A DNA stretch of 64,000 nt from Stenotrophomonas sp. SAM-B (GTDB lineage: Bacteria > Pseudomonadota > Gammaproteobacteria > Xanthomonadales > Xanthomonadaceae), in the NCBI RefSeq assembly GCF_013387485.1, contig NZ_JABBXB010000006.1:161522-225521 (forward strand). The letters are read 5' to 3'. The translations under genes and the position numbers were made by a program. Positions 36,747 through 45,561 of the stretch are shown here, one piece after another. The notes below the pieces were generated by a model. That model saw only the letters and a program-made list of their open reading frames with translations. It was not told the origin of the DNA and searched no databases. Each line of letters starts with the position of its first letter. Position 1 is the first letter of the stretch.

Positions 36747-37619
36747 ATGCGCATCGGCCTGGCCGCGAACCGCCTGCACCACCACGACAAGCACGCCGCG
36801 CTGTTCCGCTGGCTGCGCGCCAGCGACACCGGACTGCGCGAACTGGGCGTGGAGCTGCACGCGGTCGGACGCACCTTCGATGCGATCCAGCGGCTGGGCT
36901 TCCTGCAGGACTTCGCCCCGCTGCGGCGCTACCCGAACGGCCGCGAGGGTGGGCTGATGAAGCTGGTCGCCGAGGTGGTCGGCATGGGCACGCCCGAGCG
37001 CACCCTGGATGGCGCCATCTACCTGATGGACCCGGTCGATCCCTCGTCGGTGTTCCCGGAGGCGACCGCGCTGAAGCGGCAGTGCGTGATCCACGGCAAA
37101 CCCTTCATCTCCACCGTCGCCACCGCGCGCGACTGGGTCGAGGTGGAGCGCCTGCACGCCGGCCTGGCCCCGGACCCGGGCGCCGATGACCTGCACGCCT
37201 TCGCGCAGCACACGCTGGCGCTGATCGCGCATGACGCGATGAAGCCGGCGATGCTGGCCTTCGCCGACGAGCACTTCGAGGTGCTGTCGCGCTTCCGCAG
37301 CCGGGTCGGCACCGGCACCACCGGCCAGCGCCTCAACGAACTGGCCTGGAGCCGCGGCTGGCCGCAGGGCGAGGAATGGGTGATGCGCTACCAGAGCGGC
37401 CCGATGGGCGGCGATGCGCAGATCGCCGACCGCGTGCTGGAAGGCCATTGCCAACGGGCGATCTTCTTCGAGGATCCGCACGTGGCGCGCCAGCACGAGG
37501 CCGACATCCAGCTGCTCGAGCGCGCGGTCACCACCGTGACCGATCAGGCCGTGTGCATCACCGCGCCGCGGGTGGCGGCCCGCTGGGCGCAGGCGGCGGC
37601 GTTGCGGATGGGGAACTGA
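36747..37619 (+). CDS. Methylglyoxal synthase-like protein with two MGS domains
   Basis: A 290-residue protein made of two MGS-like halves. The C-terminal half (residues about 152-285) has the motifs of active methylglyoxal synthase: IAHDAMKPAM, GTGTTG, SGPMGGDAQI and FFEDPHVARQHEADI, which together carry the phosphate-binding residues and catalytic Asp. The N-terminal half (about 1-140) has the same fold signals (RIGLAANRLHHHDKH, GREGGLMKLVAEVVG, AIYLMDPVDPSS) but lacks SGPMGGD, so it is probably not catalytic. Single-domain MgsA is about 150 residues and turns dihydroxyacetone phosphate into methylglyoxal. The front half may be regulatory. The gene is followed by REP elements. Confidence 0.82.
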   Translation: MRIGLAANRLHHHDKHAALFRWLRASDTGLRELGVELHAVGRTFDAIQRLGFLQDFAPLRRYPNGREGGLMKLVAEVVGMGTPERTLDGAIYLMDPVDPSSVFPEATALKRQCVIHGKPFISTVATARDWVEVERLHAGLAPDPGADDLHAFAQHTLALIAHDAMKPAMLAFADEHFEVLSRFRSRVGTGTTGQRLNELAWSRGWPQGEEWVMRYQSGPMGGDAQIADRVLEGHCQRAIFFEDPHVARQHEADIQLLERAVTTVTDQAVCITAPRVAARWAQAAALRMGN

Positions 37620-37635
37620 CGGAAACATCGCATCG

Positions 37636-37658
37636 GTAGTGCCGGCCGCTGGCCGGCA
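37636..37658. repeat. GTAG-type REP element
   Basis: GTAGT plus GCCGGCCGCTGGCCGGC, identical in its core to the element at 34781. It lies 16 bases after the methylglyoxal synthase-like stop and faces an inverted partner at 37684. Confidence 0.9.
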
Positions 37659-37683
37659 ATCGCGCGCGGGTGGGTTTCATGGG

Positions 37684-37707
37684 GAGCCGGCCAGCGGCCG
37701 GCACTAC
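37684..37707. repeat. GTAG-type REP element, inverted
   Basis: Reverse-complement copy with core GCCGGCCAGCGGCCGGC and end CACTAC. With 37636-37658 it forms a head-to-head pair, and a remnant GGCTCTAC (37731-37738) follows, in the 115 bases between two convergent genes. Confidence 0.88.
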
Positions 37708-37734
37708 CGGTGGCGGGCGTGGCAGCAGCCGGCT

Positions 37735-38523
37735 CTACCCCGCCGGGGTCAGCATCTGCCGCAGCATCGCCTTCAGCCGCCGCCCTTCGAGCTGGAAGTA
37801 ATCCCGCTCGGCGTGCCACGCCGGGAAACGCTTCTCCACCTCGGCCCAGAAGGCCGGCGAGTGGTTGGCTTGGATCAGGTGGCAAAGCTCGTGCACCAGC
37901 ACGTACTCGAACGCCGACGGCCGCCCCAGCACCAGGGCCAGATCCAGCGCCATGCTGCCGTCCGGGGCCAGTGAGCCCCATTGCGAGGACATCACCTTGA
38001 GCCGCAGCCGCGCCGGTGCGCGGGGCAGGCCCGGCAGGTAGCGCGGCAGCCACTGGCCGACATCGGCACGGGTCTGTGCTTCGTAGAACTCGCGCAGGGT
38101 ACGGCGCAGCGTGGCGTCGGTGCCCCGGCTGGGCCAGTGCAGGCAGGCGCCGTCGGCGTCGATCTCCATATGCGCATAGCGGCCGGCTTCCCAGCGCAGC
38201 GGCAGCAGCTCACCGCGCAGCGGCAGCACGCCCGCCTCGCCGATCACCAGCGGCGGCGGCAGGTTGGTCGCCTGGTAGCTGCGCAGCTGTTCGGACAACC
38301 AGCCACGGTGCTGCTCTAGGAAGCGCTCGCCCATCACCAGGCTCGCGCGCGGTGGCAGGGTCAGGCGCACGCCGCGCTCATCGACGCTGAGCTTGATCCG
38401 GCGCGCGCGCGGATCGCGTACGCGCAGTACATCGATCTCGGCATCCTCCAGGCGCAGCCGTACCGTATCGCGCTGCAGCGTGCTGACAGCCGGCGAAATC
38501 AGGCGGCGGAGGAATCCGGACAT
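37735..38523 (-). CDS. YgjP-type M48/SprT-like metallopeptidase
   Basis: A 262-residue protein of the YgjP/DUF45 family. The zinc site is HELCHL (VLVHELCHLIQANHSPAFW) near residue 218, with the third ligand in the following His/Glu stretch. The front part (LRLEDAEIDVLRVRDPRARRIKLSVDERG, in two pieces) is the beta-rich domain of the family. YgjP is a predicted zinc-dependent hydrolase of unclear substrate; links to restriction-modification systems are seen elsewhere but not here. Length is normal. It lies downstream of rdgC on the same strand with a 57-base gap, so cotranscription with rdgC and ttcA is possible. Confidence 0.85.
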   Translation of the reverse strand: MSGFLRRLISPAVSTLQRDTVRLRLEDAEIDVLRVRDPRARRIKLSVDERGVRLTLPPRASLVMGERFLEQHRGWLSEQLRSYQATNLPPPLVIGEAGVLPLRGELLPLRWEAGRYAHMEIDADGACLHWPSRGTDATLRRTLREFYEAQTRADVGQWLPRYLPGLPRAPARLRLKVMSSQWGSLAPDGSMALDLALVLGRPSAFEYVLVHELCHLIQANHSPAFWAEVEKRFPAWHAERDYFQLEGRRLKAMLRQMLTPAG

Positions 38524-38535
38524 GGGTACAGCATA

Positions 38536-38555
38536 GCGCCGGCCGTGACCGGCGC
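38536..38555. repeat. Hairpin between rdgC and the YgjP-type gene
   Basis: GCGCCGG and CCGGCGC pair around CCGTGA. It is 3' of rdgC on the minus strand and just ahead of the next start codon. There is no T-tract. Confidence 0.5.
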
Positions 38556-38580
38556 ATGACTGGGGACTGATCGGATCCGG

Positions 38581-39486
38581 TCAGTCCGCCTTGCTGAGCT
38601 TGAAGGCCTCTTCCAGCAGCAGGAACAGGCGACGCACTTCGCCGCTCTGCAGGGCGAAACGGGCGTCCAGTTCGGCGCGGCGGCCGTCATCGTCGGCATG
38701 CTCGAGCTGGTCCAGCGCGCCATCCAGGAACTTCAGCTTGCGCACGATCAGGTCGTCGCCGAGCACGAAGGACAGGTTGTCCTCGAACACCAGCGCCAGC
38801 TTGGTCACCTGCTTGCCGGCATCCAGGTGCTTGTCGATCTCGTCGCAGCGCAGCTCCTGGTGCTGGCACTTGACCACCGCACCGCCCTCGGCCGGGTCCT
38901 TCATCTCGCACTCTTCGCCCAGGCTCAGCCCGGTCGGCAGGGGTTCGCCGGCGATCCAGCCGGTGAGGATCGAGCGCGGCGCGACTTCGGCGTTCAACGG
39001 CATCGCCGGGAAGCTGCCGAGCAGGCCACGGATGTCGGACATCATGTTCTCGCCCTTCTTGCTGCTCGAGCAGTCCACCGCGACGTAGCCGTGGGTCAGG
39101 TCGATCAGCGCGTCGGTACGCGAGCTCTTCACGAAGGCACGCGGCATCAGTTCGTGCAGCAGGTCGTCCTTCATGCGCTTGCGCTCGCGGCCGCCGGGCT
39201 TGCGGCCTTCCTTCTCTTCGATTTCCTCGAGCTTGCGCGCGAGCAGGTCGTTGACCACCGCGCCCGGCAGGATCTTGTCCTCACCGCCGACGGTGAGCCA
39301 CAGCGCATCGCCGACGCGGTGCGAGAACACGGCCTTTTCTTCACGGCCGAACGGCGAGATGAAGCCGCGCGAATTCATTTCAAGCGGACCGACCGGCTTG
39401 AGCAGCACCTGCGGCAGCAGGGTGTCTACGTCGGAGAAATCGGTGGCGGTCGGGAAGCGGAACAGCGTCAGGTTGCGAAAGAACAT
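38581..39486 (-). CDS. rdgC: Recombination-associated protein RdgC
   Basis: A 301-residue RdgC, start MFFRNLTLFRF at ATG 39486, as in all members of the family; a far longer open frame upstream is not coding. RdgC is a ring-shaped dimer that binds double-stranded DNA without sequence specificity and limits RecA loading. The GFISPFGREEKAVFSHRVGD and YVAVDCSSSKKGENMM regions are typical of the family. Length matches the family (about 300). It lies 50 bases downstream of ttcA on the same strand. Confidence 0.95.
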   Translation of the reverse strand: MFFRNLTLFRFPTATDFSDVDTLLPQVLLKPVGPLEMNSRGFISPFGREEKAVFSHRVGDALWLTVGGEDKILPGAVVNDLLARKLEEIEEKEGRKPGGRERKRMKDDLLHELMPRAFVKSSRTDALIDLTHGYVAVDCSSSKKGENMMSDIRGLLGSFPAMPLNAEVAPRSILTGWIAGEPLPTGLSLGEECEMKDPAEGGAVVKCQHQELRCDEIDKHLDAGKQVTKLALVFEDNLSFVLGDDLIVRKLKFLDGALDQLEHADDDGRRAELDARFALQSGEVRRLFLLLEEAFKLSKAD

Positions 39487-39536
39487 GGACGTCCAGAGTA
39501 AGAGCGTGAAAGGGAGGGCGGGCGCGCCGGCGTGGC

Positions 39537-40445
39537 TCAGGCCGGGCCGGGGGCGTCGCCGGGGTCGTGGGCAGTGCCGGCCCAGGCCGGCGGGTCGGGC
39601 AGCGGGGCCGCCGCGGCGCGCCCCAGTGCCATGAAATCGAACAGCGCCGGATCGGCCAGCTGCGAGGGATGGATGTTGCCCAGCGCGCGTGCGATCTGGT
39701 CGATGCGGCCGGGCTGGTCGCGCTCCCACTGCTGCAGCATCTGCTCGACCTGGCGGCGCTGCAGGGTGTCCTGGCTGCCGCACAGCGTGCAGGGAATGAT
39801 CGGGAACGCGCGTGCCTGGGCGTAAGCGCTGATGTCCGCTTCGCTCACGTAGGCCAGCGGGCGGATCACGATGTGCTGGCCGTCGTCGCTGCGCAGCTTG
39901 GGCGGCATCGCCGAGAGCTTGGCGTGGTGGAACAGATTGAGGAAGAACGTGGCCACGCTGTCGTCGCGGTGGTGGCCCAGCGCGATCTTGGTGAAGCCGT
40001 GTTCGGCCGCATGCCGGTACAGCGCGCCCCGGCGCAGGCGCGAGCACAGCGAACACATCGTGCGGCCTTCCGGGATCACCCGGCTGACCACCGAATAGGT
40101 GTCCTGCTCGATGATCTGGAACGGCACGCCGATCGAGGCCAGGTAGGTCGGCAGCACGTGCTCGGGAAAGCCGGGCTGCTTCTGGTCCAGGTTCACCGCC
40201 ACCAGCTCGAACGGCACCGGCGCTTTTTTCTGCAGCTGCAGGAGGATGTCGAGCAGGGTGTAGCTGTCCTTGCCACCGGACAGGCACACCATGACTTTGT
40301 CGCCGGCCTCGATCATGCCGAAGTCGGCGATCGCCTGGCCCACCTGGCGGCGCAGCTGCCGCGCCAACCGGTCCTGCACGCCGCCGGGCGCGCGCGGATC
40401 GCGGGCGCGCGGGACGGGATCGGGCAGGCGGATGACAGCGCTCAT
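39537..40445 (-). CDS. ttcA: tRNA 2-thiocytidine(32) synthetase TtcA
   Basis: A 302-residue TtcA. The PP-loop SGGKDS ([14 protein letters not shown]) binds ATP, and the CSLC and CTLC pairs (CxxC) hold the 4Fe-4S cluster required for sulfur transfer. It thiolates cytidine 32 in certain tRNAs. The start is placed at [14 protein letters not shown] (ATG 40445); MNPMSAV three codons upstream is equally possible as neither has a strong ribosome site. The C-terminal Ala/Pro-rich tail (after FDFMALGR) is longer than in Escherichia coli. It is divergent from the small DUF465 gene across about 100 bases. Confidence 0.95.
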   Translation of the reverse strand: MSAVIRLPDPVPRARDPRAPGGVQDRLARQLRRQVGQAIADFGMIEAGDKVMVCLSGGKDSYTLLDILLQLQKKAPVPFELVAVNLDQKQPGFPEHVLPTYLASIGVPFQIIEQDTYSVVSRVIPEGRTMCSLCSRLRRGALYRHAAEHGFTKIALGHHRDDSVATFFLNLFHHAKLSAMPPKLRSDDGQHIVIRPLAYVSEADISAYAQARAFPIIPCTLCGSQDTLQRRQVEQMLQQWERDQPGRIDQIARALGNIHPSQLADPALFDFMALGRAAAAPLPDPPAWAGTAHDPGDAPGPA

Positions 40446-40551
40446 GGGGTTCATTCTACCGGCTCGCACCGGCCGCCACGGAGCCCGTGAGGTGACTGCG
40501 TTCACTCCCGGCGGTCATCCGGGATGTGTATGCTCGGAGCCTGTGGAAACC

Positions 40552-40746
40552 ATGACCCCCAGCGATATCAGTGCCCGACTTGCCACGCTCCGGCAGGAGC
40601 ACCGTGCGCTCGATGACCAGATCCTGCGCATGGCCGCCAACGGCGACGACGAGCTCGAAGCCAAGCGCCTGAAACGGCGCAAGCTGCAGTTGAAGGACTG
40701 CATCGCCAAGCTGGAAGACATGCTGATTCCGGACGAGCCGGCGTAG
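40552..40746 (+). CDS. DUF465 (YdcH-like) small protein
   Basis: A 64-residue, highly charged helical protein starting MTPSDISARLATLRQEHRAL. It forms a typical helical hairpin of the DUF465/YdcH family: a first helix up to AANG, a turn, then KRLKRRKLQLKDCIAKLED. GTG 40543, closer to a GGAG site, is an alternative start that adds three residues. The function of YdcH is unknown. It is divergent from ttcA and followed by a 257-base gap with two REP-like palindromes. Confidence 0.8.
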   Translation: MTPSDISARLATLRQEHRALDDQILRMAANGDDELEAKRLKRRKLQLKDCIAKLEDMLIPDEPA

Positions 40747-40765
40747 CCGGGATGCCCGCATCGCG

Positions 40766-40789
40766 GTGGTAACGACCGTTGGTTGTCAC
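40766..40789. repeat. Degenerate REP-like element
   Basis: An imperfect palindrome around ACGACCGTTGGTTGTC, like the GACCGTTGGTC core of the GTAG elements but decayed. The rest of the gap between the DUF465 gene and plsB (40747-41003) shows no other feature than the intact element at 40923. Confidence 0.4.
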
Positions 40790-40922
40790 ACGATGACCTG
40801 GGTGCCTTCCGTCCCGCCGTCATGAAGCCCTGAAAGGCCGCTCCGGACAATGGTCAGCGCCGGCAGGTGGCTGCACGACGCGTTATCCGGAATCCGGACG
40901 CTTGTGCCGCGCTGGCGCGCGG

Positions 40923-40947
40923 GTACCGACCAACGGTCGGTACCTAC
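40923..40947. repeat. GTAG-type REP element, inverted
   Basis: GTACCGACCAACGGTCGGTAC ends with CTAC here; on the minus strand this is GTAG plus GTACCGACCGTTGGTCGGTAC, with a 9-bp stem. It lies about 55 bases 3' of plsB, whose transcript will contain it. Confidence 0.85.
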
Positions 40948-41003
40948 GGATTGCTGGCGAACGCAATAAGATCCGGACACGTCGGATCGACGACGTGCCG
41001 TCG

Positions 41004-43718
41004 TCAATCCTGGGCTACCGGTTCCTCTGGCTTCGCTGCTTCCGGGCTGACGCGCTCGATGGTGTGGCGCAGTTCGCGGCCGAGGATGAATTTCGCATCC
41101 TTGGCCCAGGCGTCCAGGCGCGCGTCGAACAGCAGCTTGCTGTTCTCATCCGGCCACACCAGGCGCAGCTCGCGCAGCTTCTGGATGAAGCCGCGGAACA
41201 GCGTGCGGTCGAAGAACTCCGGCGCGGCCGGCGCGTAGAGCAGGCTCAGGCGCTGCGCGGCCTGCTGGCACAGGCTTTCCAGCTCGGCCGCACCCAGCGT
41301 ACCTGGGCCGTTCTTCACCAGCACCGAGATCGCGATGTAATAGCGCTCGAACGCCTGCTGTAGCGAATGGCCGATCGCACGCAGGCGGAAGACTTCGTCG
41401 GTCTGCCCGGTGTTGCGCGCCAGGATGCCGCCATCGTCATCGTTGATGTTCTGCAGCAGCCCTTCGCGCACGAACACGTTGATGGTCTGCTCGATGCGCT
41501 GGGCGAACTCGTCTTCCGTCCACGGCAGGAACAGCTCGGCCTGCAGGAACGGGTACACGGTACGGCCCAGCTGGACCAGCCCGGTGCGGCTCATGCGGCG
41601 GTTGTTCTGGAAGCAGCAGGCCACCCACGACGAGGCCGTGAACAGGTGGATGACGTTGTTGCGGAAGTAGCTCAGCAGCACCGCGGTGTCGCCGCTGACG
41701 CTGAGCACATCGCCCAGCGGGTGCTTGATGCGGGTGAGGACGTTGATCTCCTCGGCGTGGGCGATGATCCGCTCCGGCGAGTGCGGGGTCACCGTCACCC
41801 GGTCCGAGTAAGGCATCTCGACCAGCAGGGTCTTGCACAGCTCGATCTGCGCGATCAGGTCCGCCTCGCCCATCGCATGCTTGGGCGTGGACAGCAGCGC
41901 CAGCGCGAGCAGGTTGATCGGATTGACGTCGGCCGCGCCGTTGATGTGCACCTGGATGCGTTCGGACAGGTGATCCACTGTGCCGGACAACCACGAAGGC
42001 TTCTCGTCTTCGCCCACCGGCTGACCATTCCAGTCCGGCGCACGCTGGGCGAGCACGTCGTTGAGCGCGATCGGCTCGCCGAAGTTCACGACCACCTGGC
42101 CGTAGTTCTGCTTGAGCACTTTCGGGATCGACCACAGCAGCGACCAGATCGATTCCTTTTCCTTCGGCCGACCGGACAGTTCGTCCAGGTAGCTGCCGCC
42201 TTCCATCAGCTTTTCATAGCCGATGTAGACCGGCTGGAACAGGACCGGCTTGCGCGGCTGGCGCAGGAACGCGCGCAGCGTCATCGAGATCATGCCGCCC
42301 TTGGGCTGCAGCAGGCGCCCGGTGCGCGAGCGGCCGCCTTCGACGAAATACTCGATCGAGTAGCCGCCGGCGACCAGCTGCGCCACGTATTCGCTGAGCA
42401 CCGCCGAGTACAGCGCGTTGCCGCGGATCGAGCGGCGGATGAAGAACGCACCGCCCTTGCGCAGCAGCGTGCCGACCACCGGCAGGTTGAGATTGATGCC
42501 GGCCACGATGTGCGGCGGCACGATGCCGCGGTCGTACAGCAGGTAGGACAGCAGCAGGTAATCCATGTGGCTGCGGTGGCTGGGCACGTAAACCACTTCG
42601 TGCCCGGGCGCGGCCGCCTTGAACTTGTCCAGGTGATGGACCAGCACGCCAGCGTAGATGCGGTTCCAGACATGGCTGAGCATGAAGCTGGCCGAGCGCA
42701 CCACCGGACTGGAGTAATCCGCGGCGATTTCCCACGCGTAGGCGTGGGCTTTCTTCCACGCATCGGCCGGCTTGGAGTTGTCGCGCTTGGCCTGGGAGGC
42801 GATCGCTTCGCGCACGGTGTCCGCGTCGAGCACCTTGTCCACCAGCAGGCGGCGGGTCGACAGGTCAGGACCGATCACCGACTCACGGATGCGGCGGAAA
42901 TGGGTGCGCAGCACGCGCTGCAGCTTGCGCACGGTGCGCTCGGGGTCCAGCCCCTCATCGACCGTGCTGCGCAGCGAGATCGGCGGGGCGAAGCGCACGA
43001 TCGTGCTGCGGCCGTTGAGCAGCACCGCCAGCAGGCGACGGAAACGACCCACCAGGGCCCAGTTTTCCGAGAACAGCACCGCGAACCAGCCGCTCTGCTT
43101 GTCCGGCGCGCGGCCGACGAAGATCGACACCGGCACCAGGTGCACGTCGAGCTCGCCGCGGGCGCGGTGCGCCTGCAGGACCTTGGCCAGCGAGTCCGAG
43201 TGGGTCTTGGCGCCGCGCTGCTCGGGAATCAGCGAGTTGCTGCTGCTCCGGCGCGACAGGGCCAGGTAGGCGCGCTTGCGCCCGGTCGGGTCACCGGCGA
43301 TCGGCACCAGCGGCGAGGGCAGGCCGGCTTCGCGGCAGGCCTTGTCCAGGATCAGCGCGTTGGACAGACCGTAGTCCTCCAGCACGTAGACCACCGGGCG
43401 GCCGTCGTTGTACTGGCCGGGGTGTTCGGGTTCGATCTTCAGCGACAGCCACGGCTCGACCAGGCGGCCGAGCAGGCGCGCCCACCACGGCGGGCGGCCA
43501 CTGGGCGGACGCGTGCCGGGCACGATCGCGGACGGCACGACGGTGGACGGCTCCGCATCGACCGCAACGGCATCCACCGGCGCGCCAGCGACCGGCGGGA
43601 CCGGGGCGGCGGCACCGTCGGGCGGCACGGTATCGGGCGACGAGGACGTGGCGTCCGGCGTCTTGGGCGGCTCTTCGCCGGGGAAAGGCAGGGGATTCTG
43701 GTTCGGCATCGGCTTCAT
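41004..43718 (-). CDS. plsB: Glycerol-3-phosphate 1-O-acyltransferase PlsB
   Basis: A 904-residue membrane-associated acyltransferase that puts the first acyl chain on glycerol-3-phosphate. All acyltransferase motifs are present: SHRSHMDYLLLSY (HX4D), GGAFFIRRS, YFVEGGRSRTGRLLQPKGG and LFQPVYIGYEKL. It is longer than Escherichia coli PlsB (807) because of a Pro/Ala/Asp-rich N-terminal stretch of some 85 residues (PPDGAAAPVPPVAGAPVD and around). Start is ATG 43718 (MKPMPNQNP). Its first base overlaps the last base of the upstream lipoprotein stop codon (TAATG), so translation is probably coupled. Confidence 0.96.
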   Translation of the reverse strand: MKPMPNQNPLPFPGEEPPKTPDATSSSPDTVPPDGAAAPVPPVAGAPVDAVAVDAEPSTVVPSAIVPGTRPPSGRPPWWARLLGRLVEPWLSLKIEPEHPGQYNDGRPVVYVLEDYGLSNALILDKACREAGLPSPLVPIAGDPTGRKRAYLALSRRSSSNSLIPEQRGAKTHSDSLAKVLQAHRARGELDVHLVPVSIFVGRAPDKQSGWFAVLFSENWALVGRFRRLLAVLLNGRSTIVRFAPPISLRSTVDEGLDPERTVRKLQRVLRTHFRRIRESVIGPDLSTRRLLVDKVLDADTVREAIASQAKRDNSKPADAWKKAHAYAWEIAADYSSPVVRSASFMLSHVWNRIYAGVLVHHLDKFKAAAPGHEVVYVPSHRSHMDYLLLSYLLYDRGIVPPHIVAGINLNLPVVGTLLRKGGAFFIRRSIRGNALYSAVLSEYVAQLVAGGYSIEYFVEGGRSRTGRLLQPKGGMISMTLRAFLRQPRKPVLFQPVYIGYEKLMEGGSYLDELSGRPKEKESIWSLLWSIPKVLKQNYGQVVVNFGEPIALNDVLAQRAPDWNGQPVGEDEKPSWLSGTVDHLSERIQVHINGAADVNPINLLALALLSTPKHAMGEADLIAQIELCKTLLVEMPYSDRVTVTPHSPERIIAHAEEINVLTRIKHPLGDVLSVSGDTAVLLSYFRNNVIHLFTASSWVACCFQNNRRMSRTGLVQLGRTVYPFLQAELFLPWTEDEFAQRIEQTINVFVREGLLQNINDDDGGILARNTGQTDEVFRLRAIGHSLQQAFERYYIAISVLVKNGPGTLGAAELESLCQQAAQRLSLLYAPAAPEFFDRTLFRGFIQKLRELRLVWPDENSKLLFDARLDAWAKDAKFILGRELRHTIERVSPEAAKPEEPVAQD

Positions 43719-44686
43719 TATGGCTTAGCCGGTGCAGAAGCACCGTCCTTGACCGTCGCGGCGGCCTCTGCTTCCGCTGCCTGCCGGGCGTCATGTTCAG
43801 CTTGCGCGGCGTCGGCGGCCTGCAGCAGCGCATCGGTGTCTTCCAGCGTACGGGTCACATACCAGTGGCCATCGCGGCGGGTCATCCGCACCTGCGCTTC
43901 GATCTGCTCACCGGCCAGCGTGTACTGGATGCGCACCACCGCGTCGTCGCCCAGTTCGGAGGTCAGTTCGCCGCGCAGCTCGGTCAACGCGCCGTCCAGC
44001 GACAGCCCGTAGCTGGCCAGTGCAGTCTTGAAGGCTTTGACGAAGGGGCCCAGCCGACGCAGGCTCTCTTCCATGCCTGCCGCCTGCAGCTCGGCATCGG
44101 TGGACAGCCCGGCGGTACGCGCGGTGGCGGTGAGCAGGGTGATGGTGGTCTTCGCCCGCTGCTTGTCCGTCAGTGGCGCCGCGGCGGCCCAGCGGCTGAG
44201 CGCGTTCACCACCTGGGTGTAGTGGGCGCGCTCGCTGTCGCTGTACTCGCTCTGGTTGCGCAGGTACTGCTCGCCGAACAACCCCATCGAGTGGGCCGCC
44301 TGGCGGACCTGGGAGGCCTGGCCGGCGATCTGGGTATCGAACGAGCGCTGCAGCCGCTGTGGCGCATCCGGCCGCGACAGCGCGGCCAGCATCGGCAGCA
44401 GCTGCCCATCCAGCGGCAGCTCGGTCAACGGCCAGCGGCTGTGGCCCTGGTTCCAGGCGCCCTGCAGGCGCGCGTACTGGGCCGGTGGCACCGCCGCCTT
44501 GGCGTAGCCGACCAGATCATTGTCGGCGACCCGCTGCGCCAGCTGCTGCAGGGCGGCGACCGGCTCGGACGCCGGTGCGTCCGGATCGATCCGCTTGTCC
44601 TTGCAGGCACTGAGCAGCACCACCCCGCACAGGGCCAGCGCCAACGCCTGCCCTCGGTACTGCCACGGCTTCAACGACATGGACAT
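43718..44686 (-). CDS. Hypothetical lipoprotein upstream of plsB
   Basis: A 322-residue predicted lipoprotein. Start ATG 44686 is supported by GGGGAG eight bases before it; the signal ALALALCGVVLLSACKDK gives a lipobox with Cys28. The mature protein is mainly helical and Ala/Leu/Gln-rich, with a C-terminal beta segment (VVRIQYTLAGEQIEAQVRMT) and an Ala/Glu-rich tail. No known catalytic motif. The coupling to plsB by TAATG suggests a link with phospholipid synthesis or the envelope, which is inference only. Family not recognised. Confidence 0.78.
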   Translation of the reverse strand: MSMSLKPWQYRGQALALALCGVVLLSACKDKRIDPDAPASEPVAALQQLAQRVADNDLVGYAKAAVPPAQYARLQGAWNQGHSRWPLTELPLDGQLLPMLAALSRPDAPQRLQRSFDTQIAGQASQVRQAAHSMGLFGEQYLRNQSEYSDSERAHYTQVVNALSRWAAAAPLTDKQRAKTTITLLTATARTAGLSTDAELQAAGMEESLRRLGPFVKAFKTALASYGLSLDGALTELRGELTSELGDDAVVRIQYTLAGEQIEAQVRMTRRDGHWYVTRTLEDTDALLQAADAAQAEHDARQAAEAEAAATVKDGASAPAKP

Positions 44687-44835
44687 GAATTCGGACTCCC
44701 CGGACCGGTCCGCATCTTGCGGCCTGTTCAGTGACGGCGGCAAGCCGGCAATCCCGCCGACCTCGCGCCATATGCGCAAGCCGTTGAATGTACAGAAAAA
44801 CGGTTGTGACGCGGCGGCTCCGCCCCGTCGTCGCC

Positions 44836-45561
44836 TCAGCGCGCGGCCAGGGCGTGGGCGATCTCGGCCTGGATGGCGCGCGCGGCGGCCTGCGGGTCGC
44901 TGGCCAGCCGGATCGGGCGCCCGACCACGATCGCATCGGCGCCGTCGGCAAACGCCTGGGCCACGCCGACGGTGCGCTTCTGGTCATCGCCGACCGGACC
45001 GCCGGGGCGGATGCCCGGGCACACGATCGAGAAGCCGGCACCCGTGGCGGCGCGGATCGGCCCGGCCTCCTGGCCGGAGGCGATCACGCCATCGATGCCG
45101 GCCGCCTGGGCAGCCAAGGCGCGTTCGACCACCACCTCGACCGGCTCGCGGTCGATGCCCATCCGGGCCAGGTCGCTGCGGCCCATCGAGGTCAGCACGG
45201 TCACCGCCAGCAGGCGCATGTCGCTGCCGTTGGCAGCCGCGCAGGCCTCCATCATCGCCGGGTGCCAGCCATGGATGGTGGCGTAGCTCACCGGCCACTG
45301 CGACAGGCGCTTGATCACCGCCGCGGCGGTGGCCGGGATGTCGAAGAACTTCAGATCGACGAACACCCGCTTGTCGCGCGCGGCGAGTGCGTCGAGCACC
45401 TCGAAGTACTCGCCGGAGGCCAGCAGTTCCATGCCGATCTTGTAGAACGACACGGCATCGCCGAGGCGATCGACCCAGGCCAGCGCGTCGTCGCGGCCGG
45501 GCACGTCGAGCGCGAAGATCAGGCGCTCCTCGTCACGCAGCGGCAGCGGCGCGCGGCTCAC
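44836..45561 (-). CDS. pyrF: Orotidine 5'-phosphate decarboxylase
   Basis: A 241-residue PyrF, the last step of UMP synthesis. Catalytic residues lie in [13 protein letters not shown] (D-x-K-x-x-D), and the phosphate site in the C-terminal [16 protein letters not shown]. Other family hallmarks are LIFALDVPG at the start and [13 protein letters not shown]. The start is GTG 45561 ([19 protein letters not shown]), which overlaps the TGA of the upstream acid phosphatase gene (GTGA, four bases). Upstream frame extensions do not resemble PyrF. It is normal in length. Confidence 0.95.
   Translation of the reverse strand: MSRAPLPLRDEERLIFALDVPGRDDALAWVDRLGDAVSFYKIGMELLASGEYFEVLDALAARDKRVFVDLKFFDIPATAAAVIKRLSQWPVSYATIHGWHPAMMEACAAANGSDMRLLAVTVLTSMGRSDLARMGIDREPVEVVVERALAAQAAGIDGVIASGQEAGPIRAATGAGFSIVCPGIRPGGPVGDDQKRTVGVAQAFADGADAIVVGRPIRLASDPQAAARAIQAEIAHALAAR

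Noticed and set aside
38581..40287. Longer rdgC product fused to upstream sequence
   Set aside because: The frame upstream of MFFRNL is an Arg/Pro/Ala-rich shadow of ttcA; RdgC proteins begin at this Met.
40747..41003. Small gene in the gap before plsB
   Set aside because: The only open frames run through REP palindromes and have no ribosome site or plausible composition.
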